Assembly (NCBI GenBank): GCA_032622095.1
Contig: CP136064.1
Location: 127,895,605-127,959,604 of the forward strand
Source of the DNA: Siphonodentalium dalli
Taxonomy: Eukaryota > Mollusca > Scaphopoda > Gadilida > Siphonodentaliidae
Reading direction: 5' to 3'
Length of the DNA stretch: 64,000 bases
Shown here: positions 10,619-22,784 of the stretch, in pieces
Layout: every line of letters begins with the position of its first letter
Position numbering within the stretch: the stretch's first letter is position 1
Translations under genes and position numbers: made by a program
Notes under the pieces: model-generated
Database searches by the model: none
What the model saw: the letters and a program-made list of their open reading frames with translations, nothing else
What the model was told of the DNA's origin: nothing

Positions 10619-10660
10619 GCATCAAATCGAAGGAACATTAAGGAAGGCAAAGAAAAAAAA
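9308..10660 (+). pseudogene. Gene B copy 1: basic protein of unknown function, broken
   Basis: An ATG frame (9,308-9,583, 91 aa) has a predicted helical start and ends in the basic stretch KTPARRRRDAARRAKWKK. Coding character then moves to a second frame (acidic, Pro/Thr-rich; remnant 10,055-10,309 after the LINE), back to the first frame for an Ile/Gln/Glu-rich helix segment (to about 10,490), and to the second again for a poly-Thr run and basic tail. The LINE at 9,654-10,045 splits it. I do not recognise the family. The basic RRRRDAARRAKW block resembles, from memory, nucleic-acid-binding ORF1-type proteins of retroelements; this is a weak inference. Confidence 0.5.
9654..10045 (-). mobile_element. 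5'-truncated LINE in gene B, unit 1
   Basis: A 392-bp insertion flanked by the 11-bp direct repeat AGGTCGGAGTT (9,643-9,653 and 10,046-10,056). The minus strand begins in the last codons of a LINE ORF (VAQKYIMETHRFND, compare VQTYIMRTKRF at 55,749-55,782) and ends in AATAAAATATGTTTAAACT, like the LINE 3' ends at 6,027 and 56,432. Unit 4 keeps the uninterrupted site at 39,887-39,897. Confidence 0.88.
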
Positions 10661-11039
10661 AAGATCATTTCCATTTCATCTTCACAACTTCATGCTTATC
10701 TAATACCATGCATAACATGTATTTATTAAAATTCAACAGTGGGTTGTAGGGAATTGGTGCCGCCCCTTCCAAATCTTCCCGGGTCAAATCCCAAACCCCA
10801 TATCAGAGCACCGGCAGCGTTCAGACATCGCGTAGCGAGGGGACTGCACTCTTTTTTGCAGCTTGCGATTTTCGCTGGCGTCATGCCCAGCTTGTTGACC
10901 CTTGAACACGGGGGAGTAGAGTATGGGCTGCAAATAGACGGTATAGACCCCTCCCATATGCGGATTTTGTGTGTCGTTATGATTATGTGTAGAACTGTAT
11001 CAGTGCTTCATTTGCCGGTTGTTTAATTGCCATCTGGCT
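10661..11039 (+). other. 3' region of gene B, unit 1
   Basis: Follows the basic tail of gene B. It contains GGAATTGGTGCCGCCCCTTCC (10,749-10,769), a decayed form of the hairpin that is perfect in units 2-4, then TCCCGGGTCAAATCCC. No gene. Confidence 0.5.
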
Positions 11040-12640
11040 ATTGGGGCTTTCTAGAGTTGTCGGTCATTGAATCCAAAATGGCCACCGAAACTGAATATCT
11101 GACCTAGTAAATTTTAATTAGTAAGTAATCAGGAAGATTGTGAGGTTATAGGTACTAAGTCGTGCGATATGTCATTATATTACTAATTGAATACACCATA
11201 TTTATTGGTATGAATAAATTTCATATATTCAAAATGGCCGCCAAAATGGTCACCGGAAGTGGACAATGACGCTTTTTCAGTAATATCTTCTAGATCACTT
11301 TCTGTTGTTTGAAACTGGTTAAGAATTGTTACTTTGTTTTGCATTGATTATATTTTCTGGTCATTGGGGCATTGAAATAAGAAATTCTTGATGTCCAAGA
11401 CCCTTACGATCCGTCAATAATTTGATTTTTACAGAACGCGGAATAAAATGTTCACCAAAAATCACAATTGGGAGTCTGGTCGCCTCGCATATATAAGAGA
11501 ATGCATTTTTCAAGGTATACCCATGAATATTCGAAGTCATTGGAACCAAAATTGTTACTTTGTCTCAAAATGGCCGCCAAAATATGGAAAATTGTAAAGA
11601 TTTCCCCGGTGTACCCTGCAAATCGCTTACAAGAAGTTGTGGTTGATGAATAAAATTGGCTATTCTACATTACTAACATGTCTGGTGCACATTGGTTAAT
11701 TGTTAGTATTGTAACCACTGACATTGCCATAAATATTGGATTTTACTCTCACAAACTTGACAATCGGCAAAAATTCACTTTCATATTTGGACTATTAAAA
11801 TGTAACTAACTTTGGTATGAAATGTGTTTATTGTTTTGATCTATTTTAAATGTCTCAAACCAAATTACTCAAGATGGCTTCCAAAATGTCAACCAACTTG
11901 GGTAAAATATTCATATTTCACATATATCCGGAACATAATATTATTCTCTGCTGTTACGAAAAGTTAGCAAATTGTGACTTACTTGGTTATTATGCATGTT
12001 ATGTAATCAACTGACAACTAAATATTCTACCTGGTTGTCTCAGTTCCTTATGAGGGTGACGACCCCCCCCCCTACTTCCGGAATCCGGCTTAATTAAACT
12101 GACCCCGGCATCCGGAATACTCCATAAAAGAGAGACGGCATCCGGAATACATTTTTAGTGCAAATTATCATCAAATGCACACACTTTCTTATCAAAATTT
12201 AACGATACGAGGAATTAAATCGTGCGTGTTAAAACGCAACATGTGGTGCCTAGATATATTTCCAATTCTAACAGATTCTATTCAATAAATGTAACTTCAT
12301 GTTTTCCACTATTCTAGTGTGGTGCACTCGACATTATACAAACTAACGTAGATTATGAACGTTTTAACCCGTCAAGCAGATGCCAGGTGGAAGTCAACTC
12401 TATCGGGGAATATAGCAAATCACAGGTGATCATTACGATCTATTTGGACACTAATATTATTAGCCACCCTCCCTTATGGGGCATGACAAATTCATTTCAA
12501 AATTAAAATATGGAATTTGGCCGAAAACCTCTTTTGGGATTCTGGCCATATTTTGAAAGGAAATTGGCAGAACTTTGACTCGAAACTGAGATGAACCACA
12601 ATATGTGGCTATTTTGGCACATTTGGATCAAAATGGATCA
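11040..12640 (+). repeat. Module A', unit 1
   Basis: A diverged second copy of module A (compare ATGGCCGCCAAAATGGTC near 11,233 with GATGGCCGTAAAAATGGT near 5,974, and TCACAAACTTGACA-type blocks in both). It carries an extra segment of about 420 bp between two CCTTATG copies (12,046-12,052 and 12,472-12,478), with GGTGAC and GCCACC at its ends and three CATCCGGAATAC-type repeats. That segment is absent from module A, so it is probably an old insertion shared by all A' copies. Confidence 0.75.
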
Positions 12641-12926
12641 TCTTGATACAAGAGCTATGGAGGCTATGGTGGCAGCCAGGTAGTTACTGTATGGTCATAG
12701 GTGGTGTGAATAGGAATACAAGGAGTTATTTTATGGTCACGAATGATGTTAATAGATATACAAGGGGTGATCATGATTGGGGTGTCCATTGTGAGATGCA
12801 TGATATGAGGTATACACGTAATGGCCGTATGGCCATTTGTGAGGTGAAGATGTGGTGTGACTGTATGGTTGCATGGTTATGTGTGGATGCACGGGTATAC
12901 ACGATGTGACTGTACATGGTCATATA
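12641..12926 (+). repeat. Minisatellite M at the unit 1/2 border
   Basis: Degenerate units containing GTATGGTCAT, GTGTGAAT or GTGAGGTG, and GGTATACAAGGAGT. It abuts the nanos 3' region of the next unit in every complete copy. Confidence 0.75.
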
Positions 12927-13170
12927 TATATGTTGTTTATGTATATATGTAGTGATGGCAAACAACCGGCAAATTGAGGGACTGATATAGTTCTACAAAG
13001 ATATCATAACCACACAAAAAAATCCGCAAATGGTGGAGGGGGGCTATATATGCAGCTAAATCGAACCCAATCAACTATAGCCAATTCCCAATACTGCTGC
13101 TTCAGAGCAAGTTAGTGTTTTTGTTGTATTTGCAATAAAACGAGAGATATATAATAAGAGAACGAGCACA

Positions 13171-13176
13171 TTTATT
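13171..13176 (-). terminator. Poly(A) signal of nanos copy 2
   Basis: AATAAA on the minus strand at the same distance from the stop as in copy 1. Confidence 0.55.
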
Positions 13177-13379
13177 ACTGAAAATATAAACATCATTCAT
13201 TCATATAACATTTACATAATATATAACATTGGTTCCATGCAAGGAATCAGTTCAATCACATGTAGTAAGCACTATACATATATGCACACTGGCAAGCACG
13301 GGAACGGATTTGCACTGTATTGAACATATTTTTGGTGTACGGTTGAGACGTACGAATCTCTTCAGTCTCAGTCATAGAT

Positions 13380-13961
13380 TCACATGAAGGATCGGGTATT
13401 TCCGCCGTAGTTTTGAGGACAGTACTTGATTGTGTGAGAATCGTCCCCTGTCTTCCCGCAGATAGGACAAACGTACCGTCTCAGAATGGGACACGTGGTT
13501 TTGCCGGCCGAGTTCTTCAGCACGTGGCTGGAGTACACTTCTACGTCTTCGCCGTTGTTTCTGCAGAACACGCACAGAGGCTTTCTTGTCTTCTTGTTCT
13601 TAGACGCCACATATTCCTGGAGAACGTCACCGGAACACTGAACGTCACTTTCGTCGAGCGAGAGAAGTGTTGCGTCGAGGGTTTTGTAACTTCGTGCGGC
13701 TGACTGATACACGTCGAAATCATCGAGGTCGGTTTCAATGCCGTTGCGACGAAATTCGTCGTATGCGTTGCATCTTGCGTTGTCGAGCTCCAGCAGATCG
13801 TTGGTGTGGTCGATGGTAGTAGGCATCGTTGCTGATATGTCCTTGAGAATTGTGAACGGACTGTCAATGACGGTTGTCTTGCTTTCAGCTCTTGGAACGT
13901 AATTTCCGAATGGGTTCAAACTAACGAACATTTCTTCGGTATCATCAAGGAAGAATTCCAT
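13380..13961 (-). CDS. nanos: Nanos-type zinc-finger translational repressor, copy 2
   Basis: 193 aa, intact, with all eight CCHC zinc ligands. It differs from copy 1 at Y33D, P62A, A125T and R169G. The glycine after the third cysteine pair is the residue I remember as usual in this family, so this copy may be closest to the ancestral finger. Start chosen as for copy 1 (ATG at 13,959-13,961). Promoter and poly(A) signal lie at the same relative positions. The insert-free upstream flank continues directly into module A. Confidence 0.92.
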   Translation of the reverse strand: MEFFLDDTEEMFVSLNPFGNYVPRAESKTTVIDSPFTILKDISATMPTTIDHTNDLLELDNARCNAYDEFRRNGIETDLDDFDVYQSAARSYKTLDATLLSLDESDVQCSGDVLQEYVASKNKKTRKPLCVFCRNNGEDVEVYSSHVLKNSAGKTTCPILRRYVCPICGKTGDDSHTIKYCPQNYGGNTRSFM

Positions 13962-14041
13962 TGTAAAAACTGTTGAGTAAAACTGAGTCTGGATACTGAA
14001 TGTGATGGTACTAGTTATCGTATGGTAATGGTTGTGAGAGC

Positions 14042-14076
14042 GAATGACATTTGCAGCCTGTACCGGTCTATTTATT
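14042..14076 (-). promoter_or_regulatory. Core promoter of nanos copy 2
   Basis: TATA-like AATAAATA (14,076-14,069) and TCATTC (14,047-14,042), with the same 31-nt spacing as copy 1. Confidence 0.58.
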
Positions 14077-14449
14077 ACACTCTGGGCGTCCCCCAGTTGG
14101 TGCATGGGGGTTGACACCTGGTCAACTCCATTGGGCTTCGTTGAAAACCTTTCAGGATATTCTAGCCAATCGCGTATCACCGTTGTGAAAACATATAGTA
14201 AGCTAGTTACCACCGCAATTGACTAATTTGAATGTTGTTTTATCGTCGCTGAACATCACAGGAACCAAAAATGTCTCCATCGACGCCGAAAGTCGGTAAG
14301 AACATTATCAACGGATGGTACAATGGATGGTACATCTAATTATACACAGCTGCACACACATATCTAATATTGTTGCAATATAAAATATAAAAAAGACGTG
14401 ATTATGAATATATTATTCGAAAAAACATATTTAACAAATAAAAAAAAAT

Positions 14450-16485
14450 AAAAAACCTCATTGTGTATGAGCAGTTTGATAACAAAGCACATGAAACTGA
14501 GATGATATATATATGTCTCTCATAATTATGCATGTACGTCTTTGCTGTTCCATTTGATTTATTACACTTTTGTGAATTTTTCCAACTGTGAACTTCAAAT
14601 TAGTGGAGTAGATTAAGTCCAAATTTCAAAGCAATTGTTCAATTTGTAACTAAAGCATGAAAATTTGCACATATGTACATGTTCACATACTAATTGATAT
14701 TGGATATGGAGCCACGCTGAAATATAACGTTAACACCTCTTTTAAGGGGTTTTCCGAATTTAAAGAGCGTTTCGTGATTATATAATTTATTAAATGTCGC
14801 AATTAATCGTACCATGAAATACGTGATTTAAAATTCGGCATATACATTAAGTATGATTATGCGATATATAATGTCACATTTTTGGGGTAAAATTGTAACT
14901 CCCATCAAGATGGCCGCAAAAATGGTAGCCGTAAGTGGATTTTTCTTTTCACTAATATCTTAATGTAAACATATTTTATTCCAATCATAATAACATATAT
15001 ACATTTGACAAAGTGTTGACAATACAAACAGAATAGGATAAATGATTGTTGGATTGGAAAAGGGATTAAACAACAAGCCCAAGGGCTTTTGTTAAGTTTG
15101 CTCCCTTTTTTTTTCGCGCCCACTCTTCATTAAGTGTAGAGGGGGGTCAGACGGGAAGGAATGGAAATATTATAATAATAATAATAATAATAATAGTAAT
15201 GATGATGTTATGATAGACAGGAAGATATATATATATATATACATATATATATAGAGAGAGAGTGAAAGAAGACGGAAAGAGAGAGAGAGAAAAGAACATT
15301 AAATTTAACAGTGAAAAAAATGCGTTAAATTTTCATGAACACACGGCAGTTGTAGCACTCCTCCTCCCCCTTTCTCCCTCTCTTTCTCCCCCTCACCCAC
15401 TCTGTATCTCGCTCTGTCTCTCTGACCTCAGCAGATTCATAAATTTTCTACGATTATTAAAATCATCATTATCATGTTATACATATCCTGTCATTCATAT
15501 CATGTACTCTTCAACTTGGCCTCTTACCCTCTGCTCTTCTTATATAGTCAATGTCTTTTTCTTTTCTGATGAGATAACTCAACATATGTGATGACTCGAT
15601 TGTTGTTAAATCCTCTTCAACCTCATCTATTCTAAATTATGTCATAAATAAACATTTGTAAAAAAAATATTATATATGTTCTTTGAGGGTAGAATTAAAT
15701 ATTGTTTAAACCAGACCTGTGCAAACTAAGTGAGGCATACCATGACTAATTAATATTTCAACTCAATGGAACCAAAATTGTCACTTGGTCTGAAAATGGC
15801 TGCCAAGATGGCGACCAAACATGGGAAATGGTAAATATTGACTCAGCATGCCATGTAATCGCTTACAAGTTGTGGGCGATGAATAAAATTGGCTATTCTG
15901 TCTTATATACTTTAAATTCTAGCATTTCTGATGCACACTGGTTAAGTGTTAACAATGTGACCACTGAAATTACCAGAATTATTGGATTTTTCTATCACAA
16001 ACTTAACATAAAAATTGGCAAAAATTAACTTTTCAGGTTTTGGCCATTTATTCAAGTAAATGGAAGTATCTTTGGTATCAGAGATGTTTATTGTTTTAAT
16101 CTGTCTTAAATGCGTCACACGAATGTGTTTTTAGACAAAATTACTCAAGGTGGCTTCCAAAATGGCAACCAATTTGGGAAAACCAAAAAAGATGATTTTT
16201 TTTACATATATCCCGAACATTATTCTGTTCCCAAGAGTTAGAAAATTATAACTCACTTGTTTATTACCATGTTATGCTTAATCCAATAACTACTACATGT
16301 TTCATTCTCTGAGGAATGACAAATTCCTTTTAAATGATATACTGCAGTATGGAATTTTGCCAAAAATGTCTTCTGGGACTCTGGCCATATTTTTGAACGG
16401 AAATAGGCAGAACGTCTAAACGAAATTGAGTGAAACCATATTATGTGGCTACTCTCGACAATTAGCATGATCATCAACTTAATAT
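14450..16485 (+). repeat. Module A, unit 2
   Basis: Matches module A of unit 1 almost base for base, including the LINE tail. It joins the nanos upstream flank through an A-rich stretch, showing the state without the 4-kb insertion. Confidence 0.8.
14962..15290 (-). mobile_element. 5'-truncated LINE tail in module A, unit 2
   Basis: Same insertion point and content as the unit 1 copy. The (GA)n stretch at the right end is shorter. Confidence 0.7.
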
Positions 16486-18426
16486 ATGGTGTATGTTTTT
16501 TTGCCGAATAACCCTAAAATGTCAATGTCAAGATCCATGACGAATTTCATAATGATCCTATCAAAGGTACGTCTTGTAGCCTTTGCCAAAGGATTTAGTC
16601 ATGCAAAGAGTAAAATCCAAGATTGCTGCCATGCTTTATGGCCGAATGACCCCCACATGACTCGTTTCCATCTACATTGAACGGAAATAGGCAGAACGTC
16701 TAAACGAAATTGAGTGAAACCATATTATGTGGCTACTCTCGACAATTAGCATGAACATCAACTTAATATATGGTGTATGTTTTTTTGCCGAATAACCCTA
16801 AAATGTCAATGTCAAGATCCATGACAAATTTCATAATGATCCAACCAAAGGTATGACCTGTAGCCCGTGCCAAAGGATTTAGTCAGGCAAAGAGTAAAAT
16901 ACAAGATGGCTGCCAGCGGCCATGTTTTATGGCCGAATGACCCCAAAATGAATTGTTCCCATCTGAGATCAGCTGAGATCAGTCTCCTACCCAGGATTAA
17001 CCGCTGCCCGCGCCCATATGTTGCCCGCGCCCACATGTATTGCGAAGAAATGTCTCATTTATGTATTTGAGACGTTTGTAGGTTACAATTCATTCTGCAT
17101 TATTCTGAGAAGCTGAACAGACAAATTCCTTTGAAAATTGTCTAGATCAAGTTAGAATGAATTACAACTGACAAAACGCATCAATAAACGAAAGTGTCAA
17201 TGACACTGTAGCTCAACTTGGAAAGGGACTAATTTCATGTGTTACAGTCAATGGAGCGATAGAAATGCGGAAAGTTGAAATGTCTAAGTAATATCAGATT
17301 ATCAACATGAAGATATATACATGTATATATATAAAGTAAAATCCAAGATGGTTGCTGACAGCTATGTTTTCGAATGCAATTAAAAAAACATTTGATAGCT
17401 TCCATCTAGTAGATAAATATCAAGATTAATATGAAGTTTGGTGATGATCGGCTGAGGGGAGTGGACTGTAGGGTGTGCGAAAGGATTTAGTCATGCAAAG
17501 AGTAAAATCAAAGATGGCTGCCAGCTGACATGTTTTATGGTCGAATGACCCCAAAATGACTCGTTTCCAATTTACGTGTCAATGTTAACATCCATGATGA
17601 TCAGACGAAAACTCCGGCCTGTAACCCGTGCTAATGGATTGAATTTTGAAATCCAAGATGCCGCTGCCGGCCATATTTTTTTGCCGAATGATCCCAAAAT
17701 GACTCGTTCCCATCTACATGTCAAGAGCCATGACAAATTTCATAATTATCCGATCAAAGGTACGACTTATAGCCTGTGCCAAAGGATTTTGTCATGCAAA
17801 GAGAAAATCCAAGATTGCTGCCAGCGGCCATGTTTTATGGCCGAATGACACCAACATGAATCGTTCCCATCTACATGTCAATGTCAACGCCCATGACAAA
17901 TTTCATAATGATCCGACCAAAGGTATGACCTGTAGCCCGTGCCAAAGGATTTAATCAGGCAAAGAGTAAAATCCAAGATGGCTGCCAGCGGCCATGTTTT
18001 GTGGCCGAATGACCCCAAAATTACTTGTTCCCATCTACATCTCAGTGTTAACATCCATGACACATATCATTATTATCAGACCAAAGGTATGACCTGCAGC
18101 CCATGCCAAACAATTTAGTCATGCAAAGAGTAAAATCCAAGATGGCTGCCGACGGCCATGTTTTATAGCTGATCGACCCCAAAATTACTCGTTCCCATCT
18201 ACATGTCAATATTAACATCCATGACAAATTTCATGATGATCAGGCAAACTGTAGGACCTGTATCCCGTGCTAATGGATTGGAATTTGAAATACAAGATGG
18301 TCGCTGGCAGCCATGTTTTTTTTCTTCGAATTACCCCAAAATGACTCGTTCCCATTTATATGTCAATGTCAACAGCTATGACAAATTTTATAATGATCCG
18401 ACCAAGGGTACGACCTGTAGCCCGTG
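16486..18426 (+). repeat. Satellite S, unit 2
   Basis: About 160-bp monomers with CCAAGATGGCTGCC and GGCCAT/ATGGCC. It begins with a unit-specific duplication (16,391 onward repeated at 16,676) and includes a non-monomer insert at about 17,020-17,340 that is also present in units 3 and 4. Confidence 0.83.
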
Positions 18427-18730
18427 ATAAAGGAAATTGTTGACGAATCACACACGCACACGCACGACGGATACCAAGCCATGGCAATAGCTCAAACTCT
18501 ACAAAGTAAAGTTGAGCTAAAAATGTTATATTTAATTAAGAAAAGACACACACCGGCAGCGTTTCTGGCAGGGAGTGGAGCGAGGCAGTCATCATTTGCT
18601 TTGTCTGTATTAGTTCCTCTCTGTCAGACGTTAACACGAGTGAGTTGTGTGGTCGCGACTTCGGTTGCAGCTGCCCTCGTATTAATGCCGGCCGGAGTGA
18701 GACGGTTTTAAATTAGGCTCAGGACGGATT

Positions 18731-20075
18731 ATGGAGCTAATCCCCGACGCCGCGTTAGCTGCAATGCAAAGAAGCCAAATTGTGGACACTGTTAGTTGGA
18801 ATCTCCAAGCTAACATGGGCTATTTGGTTCTTTGCATTGCATTCCGGACAGAGGATGCTGGTATCCAGAGGTCTTCTGCCCGGGACAGGAACGCCGAGAC
18901 CAGCCGTAACATGAAGAAGAAGATGAAGACAGCGCCTCCGAAGAGAAAGACACCAGCTCGACGGAGAAGGGACGCCGCCAGACGGGCGAAGTGGAAGAAG
19001 GGGTGACCGTTGATCTGCCGGTAACCCCTCCCCGTGTGGTTCAGCCGTCCAGCGTCACAGCCGGCAGGTCGGAGTTAGTTTAAACATATTTTATTAGCAA
19101 AAATAGCTAATTGGATTGGGGCACAAGTTATTGCTAACTTAATGACGCCCCGTTCCAACAAACAACTGGCAATTAACAAAAGGAGTTAGGCTTCCTGTCT
19201 GCAATACATATAATATATAGGTATACAAAGAACACTTGTATGATATATTAATTAAGATAAAATCGGGGATACACATTAGGATGTCAAAGGTTATGTGTAT
19301 TGTTTGCGTCAGTATGGGAGGGTATGAGATGTGAACCGTCGATCGATGATGTGATATTTGTCTTATAAGTATATGTTCAATCTTTCGCTCGGTTTGATAT
19401 ATTATTAATCATTAAATCGGTGTGTTTCCATAATGTACTTTTGAGCAACAATGAATAGCTTGTAATTTAGGTCGGAGTTGTCTGAGAGACGCCCAGACGA
19501 CCCGACCTGCATGGAGACGGGCCACACCAGACCAGCTAGCATGGACTCCGTTGATCTGCCGGAAGTCCCTGCTGTTGTCACGGAGGCAGGTGGAGACAGG
19601 GACGCGGACACCACCCCCGATGTTCCTGCCGCCAGCTTTGACGTGGAGATGGAAACACCACCCAGCCATTCCCCACAAGGGACGGAAACCACCACCTCCG
19701 TGAGGCTCCGTCCCTCCGACGCCGAAGTGTGACGAGGAGCCGGCGTCACTAACACAGCACCAAATAGAACAAGAACGTGATGCCATCAAAGAAGCGATTT
19801 ATCACCACCACGCAGCAGGAAAGTCGTATCCACTCACCATACAAGAACTCTTCATGTGTATTGGGATCGACTGGATTACAGAGGACCTGACAAGCAGGAC
19901 CCTGCACATATGACGGCCTCTGTAACCCCAGCAAACCGAATTATTTTAACCAGCACACTGCCTGCGGCCAGTAGCTCCGATTCAGACACCACCACCACCA
20001 CCACAACAACAACAACAACAACAACAGCATCAAATCGAAGGAAAATTAAGGAAGGCAAAGAAAAAAAAATAGATC
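18731..20075 (+). pseudogene. Gene B copy 2, broken
   Basis: Same architecture as copy 1: a 91-aa ATG frame (18,731-19,006) with the basic block, a LINE interruption at 19,077-19,468, the acidic segment 19,478-19,732, a helix segment in another frame and a shortened poly-Thr (ACA/ACC)n run near 19,986-20,028. The frame changes sit at the same places as in the other units, so they predate unit duplication. No function is recognised. Confidence 0.5.
19077..19468 (-). mobile_element. 5'-truncated LINE in gene B, unit 2
   Basis: Same 392-bp insertion as in unit 1, with AGGTCGGAGTT at 19,066-19,076 and 19,469-19,479. Confidence 0.88.
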
Positions 20076-20158
20076 ATTTCCATTTCATCTTCACAACTTC
20101 ATGCTTATGTAATACCATGCATAACATGTATTTATTAAAATTCAACAGTGGGTTGTAG

Positions 20159-20179
20159 GGAAGGGGTGCCGCCCCTTCC
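20159..20179 (+). repeat. GC-rich hairpin after gene B, unit 2
   Basis: GGAAGGGG-TGCCG-CCCCTTCC, a perfect 8-bp stem. A comparable 9-bp stem ends the gene-B relative in unit 4 (33,548-33,569), so it may be a conserved 3' structure of this element family. Confidence 0.75.
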
Positions 20180-22048
20180 AAATCTTCCCGGGTCAAATCC
20201 CAAACCCCATATCAGAGCACCGGCAGCGTTCAGACATCGCGTAGCGAGGGGACTGCACTCTTTTTTGCAGCTTGCGATTTTCGCTGGCGTCATGCCCAGC
20301 TTGTTGACCCTTGAACACGGGGGAGTAGAGTATGGGCTGCAAATAGACGGTATAGACCCCTCCCATATGCGGATTTTGTGTGTCGTTATGATTATGTGTA
20401 GAACTGTATCAGTGCTTCATTTGCCGGTTGTTTAATTGCCATCTGGCTATTGGGGCTTTCTAGAGTTGTCGGTCATTGAATCCAAAATGGCCACCGAAAC
20501 TGAATATCTGACCTAGTAAATTTTAATTAGTAAGTAATCAGGAAGATTGTGAGGTTATAGGTACTAAGTCGTGCGATATGTCATTATATTACCAATTGAA
20601 TACACCATATTTATTGGTATGAATAAATTTCATATATTCAAAATGGCCGCCAAAATGGTCACCGGAAGTGGACAATGACGCTTTTTCAGTAATATCTTCT
20701 AGATCACTTTCTGTTGTTTGAAACTGGTTAAGAATTGTTACTTTGTTTTGCATTGATTATATTTTCTGGTCATTGGGGCATTGAAATAAGAAATTCTTGA
20801 TGTCCAAGACCCTTACGATCCGTCAATAATTTGATTTTTACAGAACGCGGAATAAAATGTTCACCAAAAATCACAATTGGGAGTCTGGTCGCCTCGCATA
20901 TATAAGAGAATGCATTTTTCAAGGTATACCCATGAATATTCGAAGTCATTGGAACCAAAATTGTTACTTTGTCTCAAAATGGCCGCCAAAATATGGAAAA
21001 TTGTAAAGATTTCCCCGGTGTACCCTGCAAATCGCTTACAAGAAGTTGTGGTTGATGAATAAAATTCGCTATTCTACACTACTAACATGTCTGGTGCACA
21101 TTGGTTAATTGTTAGTATTGTAACCACTGACATTGCCATAAATATTGGATTTTACTCTCACAAACTTGACAATCGGCAAAAATTCACTTTCATATTTGGA
21201 CTATTAAAATGTAACTAACTTTGGTATGAAATGTGTTTATTGTTTTGATCTATTTTAAATGTGTCAAATCAAATTACTCAAGATGGCTTCCAAAATGTCA
21301 ACCAACTTGGGTAAAATATTCATATTTCACATATATCCGGAACATAATATTATTCTCTGCTGTTACGAAAAGTTAGCAAACTGTGACTTACTTGGTTATT
21401 ATGCATGTTATGTAATCAACTGACAACTAAATATTCTACCTGGTTGTCTCAGTTCCTTATGAGGGTGACGACCCCCCCACTACTTCCGGAATCCGGCTTA
21501 ATTAAACTGACCCCGGCATCCGGAATACTCCATAAAAGAGAGACGGCATCCGGAATACATTTTTAGTGCAAATTATCATCAAATGCACACACTTTCTTAT
21601 CAAAATTTAATGATACGAGGAATTAAATCGTGGGTGTTAAAACGCAACATGTGGTGCCTAGATATATTTCCAATTCTAACAGATTCTATTCAATAAGTGT
21701 AACTTCATGTTTTCCACTATTCTAGTGTGGTGCACTCGACATTATACAAACTAACGTAGATTATCAACGTTTTAACCCGTCAAGCAGATGCCAGGTGGAA
21801 GTCAACTCTATCGGGGAATATAGCAAATCACAGGTGATCATTACGATCTATTTGGACACTAATATTATTAGCCACCCTCCCTTATGGGGCATGACAAATT
21901 CATTTTAAAATTAAAATATGGAATTTGGCCGAAAACCTCTTTTGGGAGTCTGGCCATATTTTGAAAGGAAATTGGCAGAACTTTGACTCGAAACTGAGAT
22001 GAACCACAATATGTGGCTATTTTGGCCCATTTGGATCAAAATGGATCA
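20180..22048 (+). repeat. Gene B 3' region and module A', unit 2
   Basis: Same content as 10,770-12,640, including the CCTTATG-bounded 420-bp segment (about 21,455-21,887). No gene. Confidence 0.72.
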
Positions 22049-22332
22049 ACTTGATACAAGAGCTATGGAGGCTATGGTGGCAGCCAGGTAGTTACTGTAT
22101 GGTCGTAGGTGGTGTGAATAGGAATACAAGGAGTTATTTTATGGTCACGAATGATGTTAATAGATATACAAGGGGTGATCATGATTGGGGTGTCCATTGT
22201 GAGATGCATGATATGAGGTATACACGTAATGGCTGTATGGTCATGTGTGAGATGAAGATGTGGTGTGACTGTATGGTTGCATGGTTATGTGTGGATGCAC
22301 GGGTATACACGATGTGACTGTACATGGTCATA
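22049..22332 (+). repeat. Minisatellite M at the unit 2/3 border
   Basis: GTATGGTCAT-type minisatellite next to the 3' side of nanos copy 3. Confidence 0.75.
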
Positions 22333-22575
22333 TATATGTTGTTTATGTATATATGTAGTGATGGCAAACAACCGGCAAATTGAGGGACTGATATAGTTCT
22401 ACAAAGATATCATAACCACACAAAAAATCCGCAAATGGTGGAGGGGGGCTATATATGCAGCTAAATCGAACCCAATCAACTATAGCCAATTCCCAATACT
22501 GCTGCTTCAGAGCAAGTTAGTGTTTTTGTTGTATTTGCAATAAAACGAGAGATATATAATAAGAGAACGAGCACA

Positions 22576-22581
22576 TTTATT
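22576..22581 (-). terminator. Poly(A) signal of nanos copy 3
   Basis: AATAAA on the minus strand, conserved position. Confidence 0.55.
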
Positions 22582-22784
22582 ACTGAAAATATAAACATCA
22601 TTCATTCATATAACATTGACATAATATATAACATTGGTTCCATGCAAGGAATCAGTTCAATCACATGTAGTAAGCACTATACATATATGCACACTGGCAA
22701 GCACGGGAACGGATTTGCACTGTATTGAACATATTTTTGGTGTACGGTTGAGACGTACGAATCTCTTCAGTCTCAGTCATAGAA

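Larger units (their letters stand above)
1..12926 (+). repeat. Tandem unit 1 of the nanos array
   Basis: First of the head-to-tail units. The window opens inside the minisatellite/nanos boundary, and the same junction recurs at 12,927, 22,333, 31,523 and 42,701. Order: nanos (minus), upstream flank, a 4-kb insertion found only here, module A with LINE tail, satellite S, gene B with LINE, module A', minisatellite M. The unit is about 3.5 kb longer than units 2 and 3, mostly because of the 1,521-5,510 insertion. It lacks about 350 bp of satellite S that is present in units 2-4 near 17,020-17,380. Confidence 0.93.
12927..22332 (+). repeat. Tandem unit 2 of the nanos array
   Basis: A 9.4-kb unit in the same order as unit 1 but without the 4-kb insertion; it reads straight from the nanos upstream flank into module A near 14,450. 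A local duplication unique to this unit repeats about 150 bp (starting at 16,391 and again at 16,676) at the module A / satellite S border. Gene B carries the same LINE at the same base as in units 1 and 3. Confidence 0.93.
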
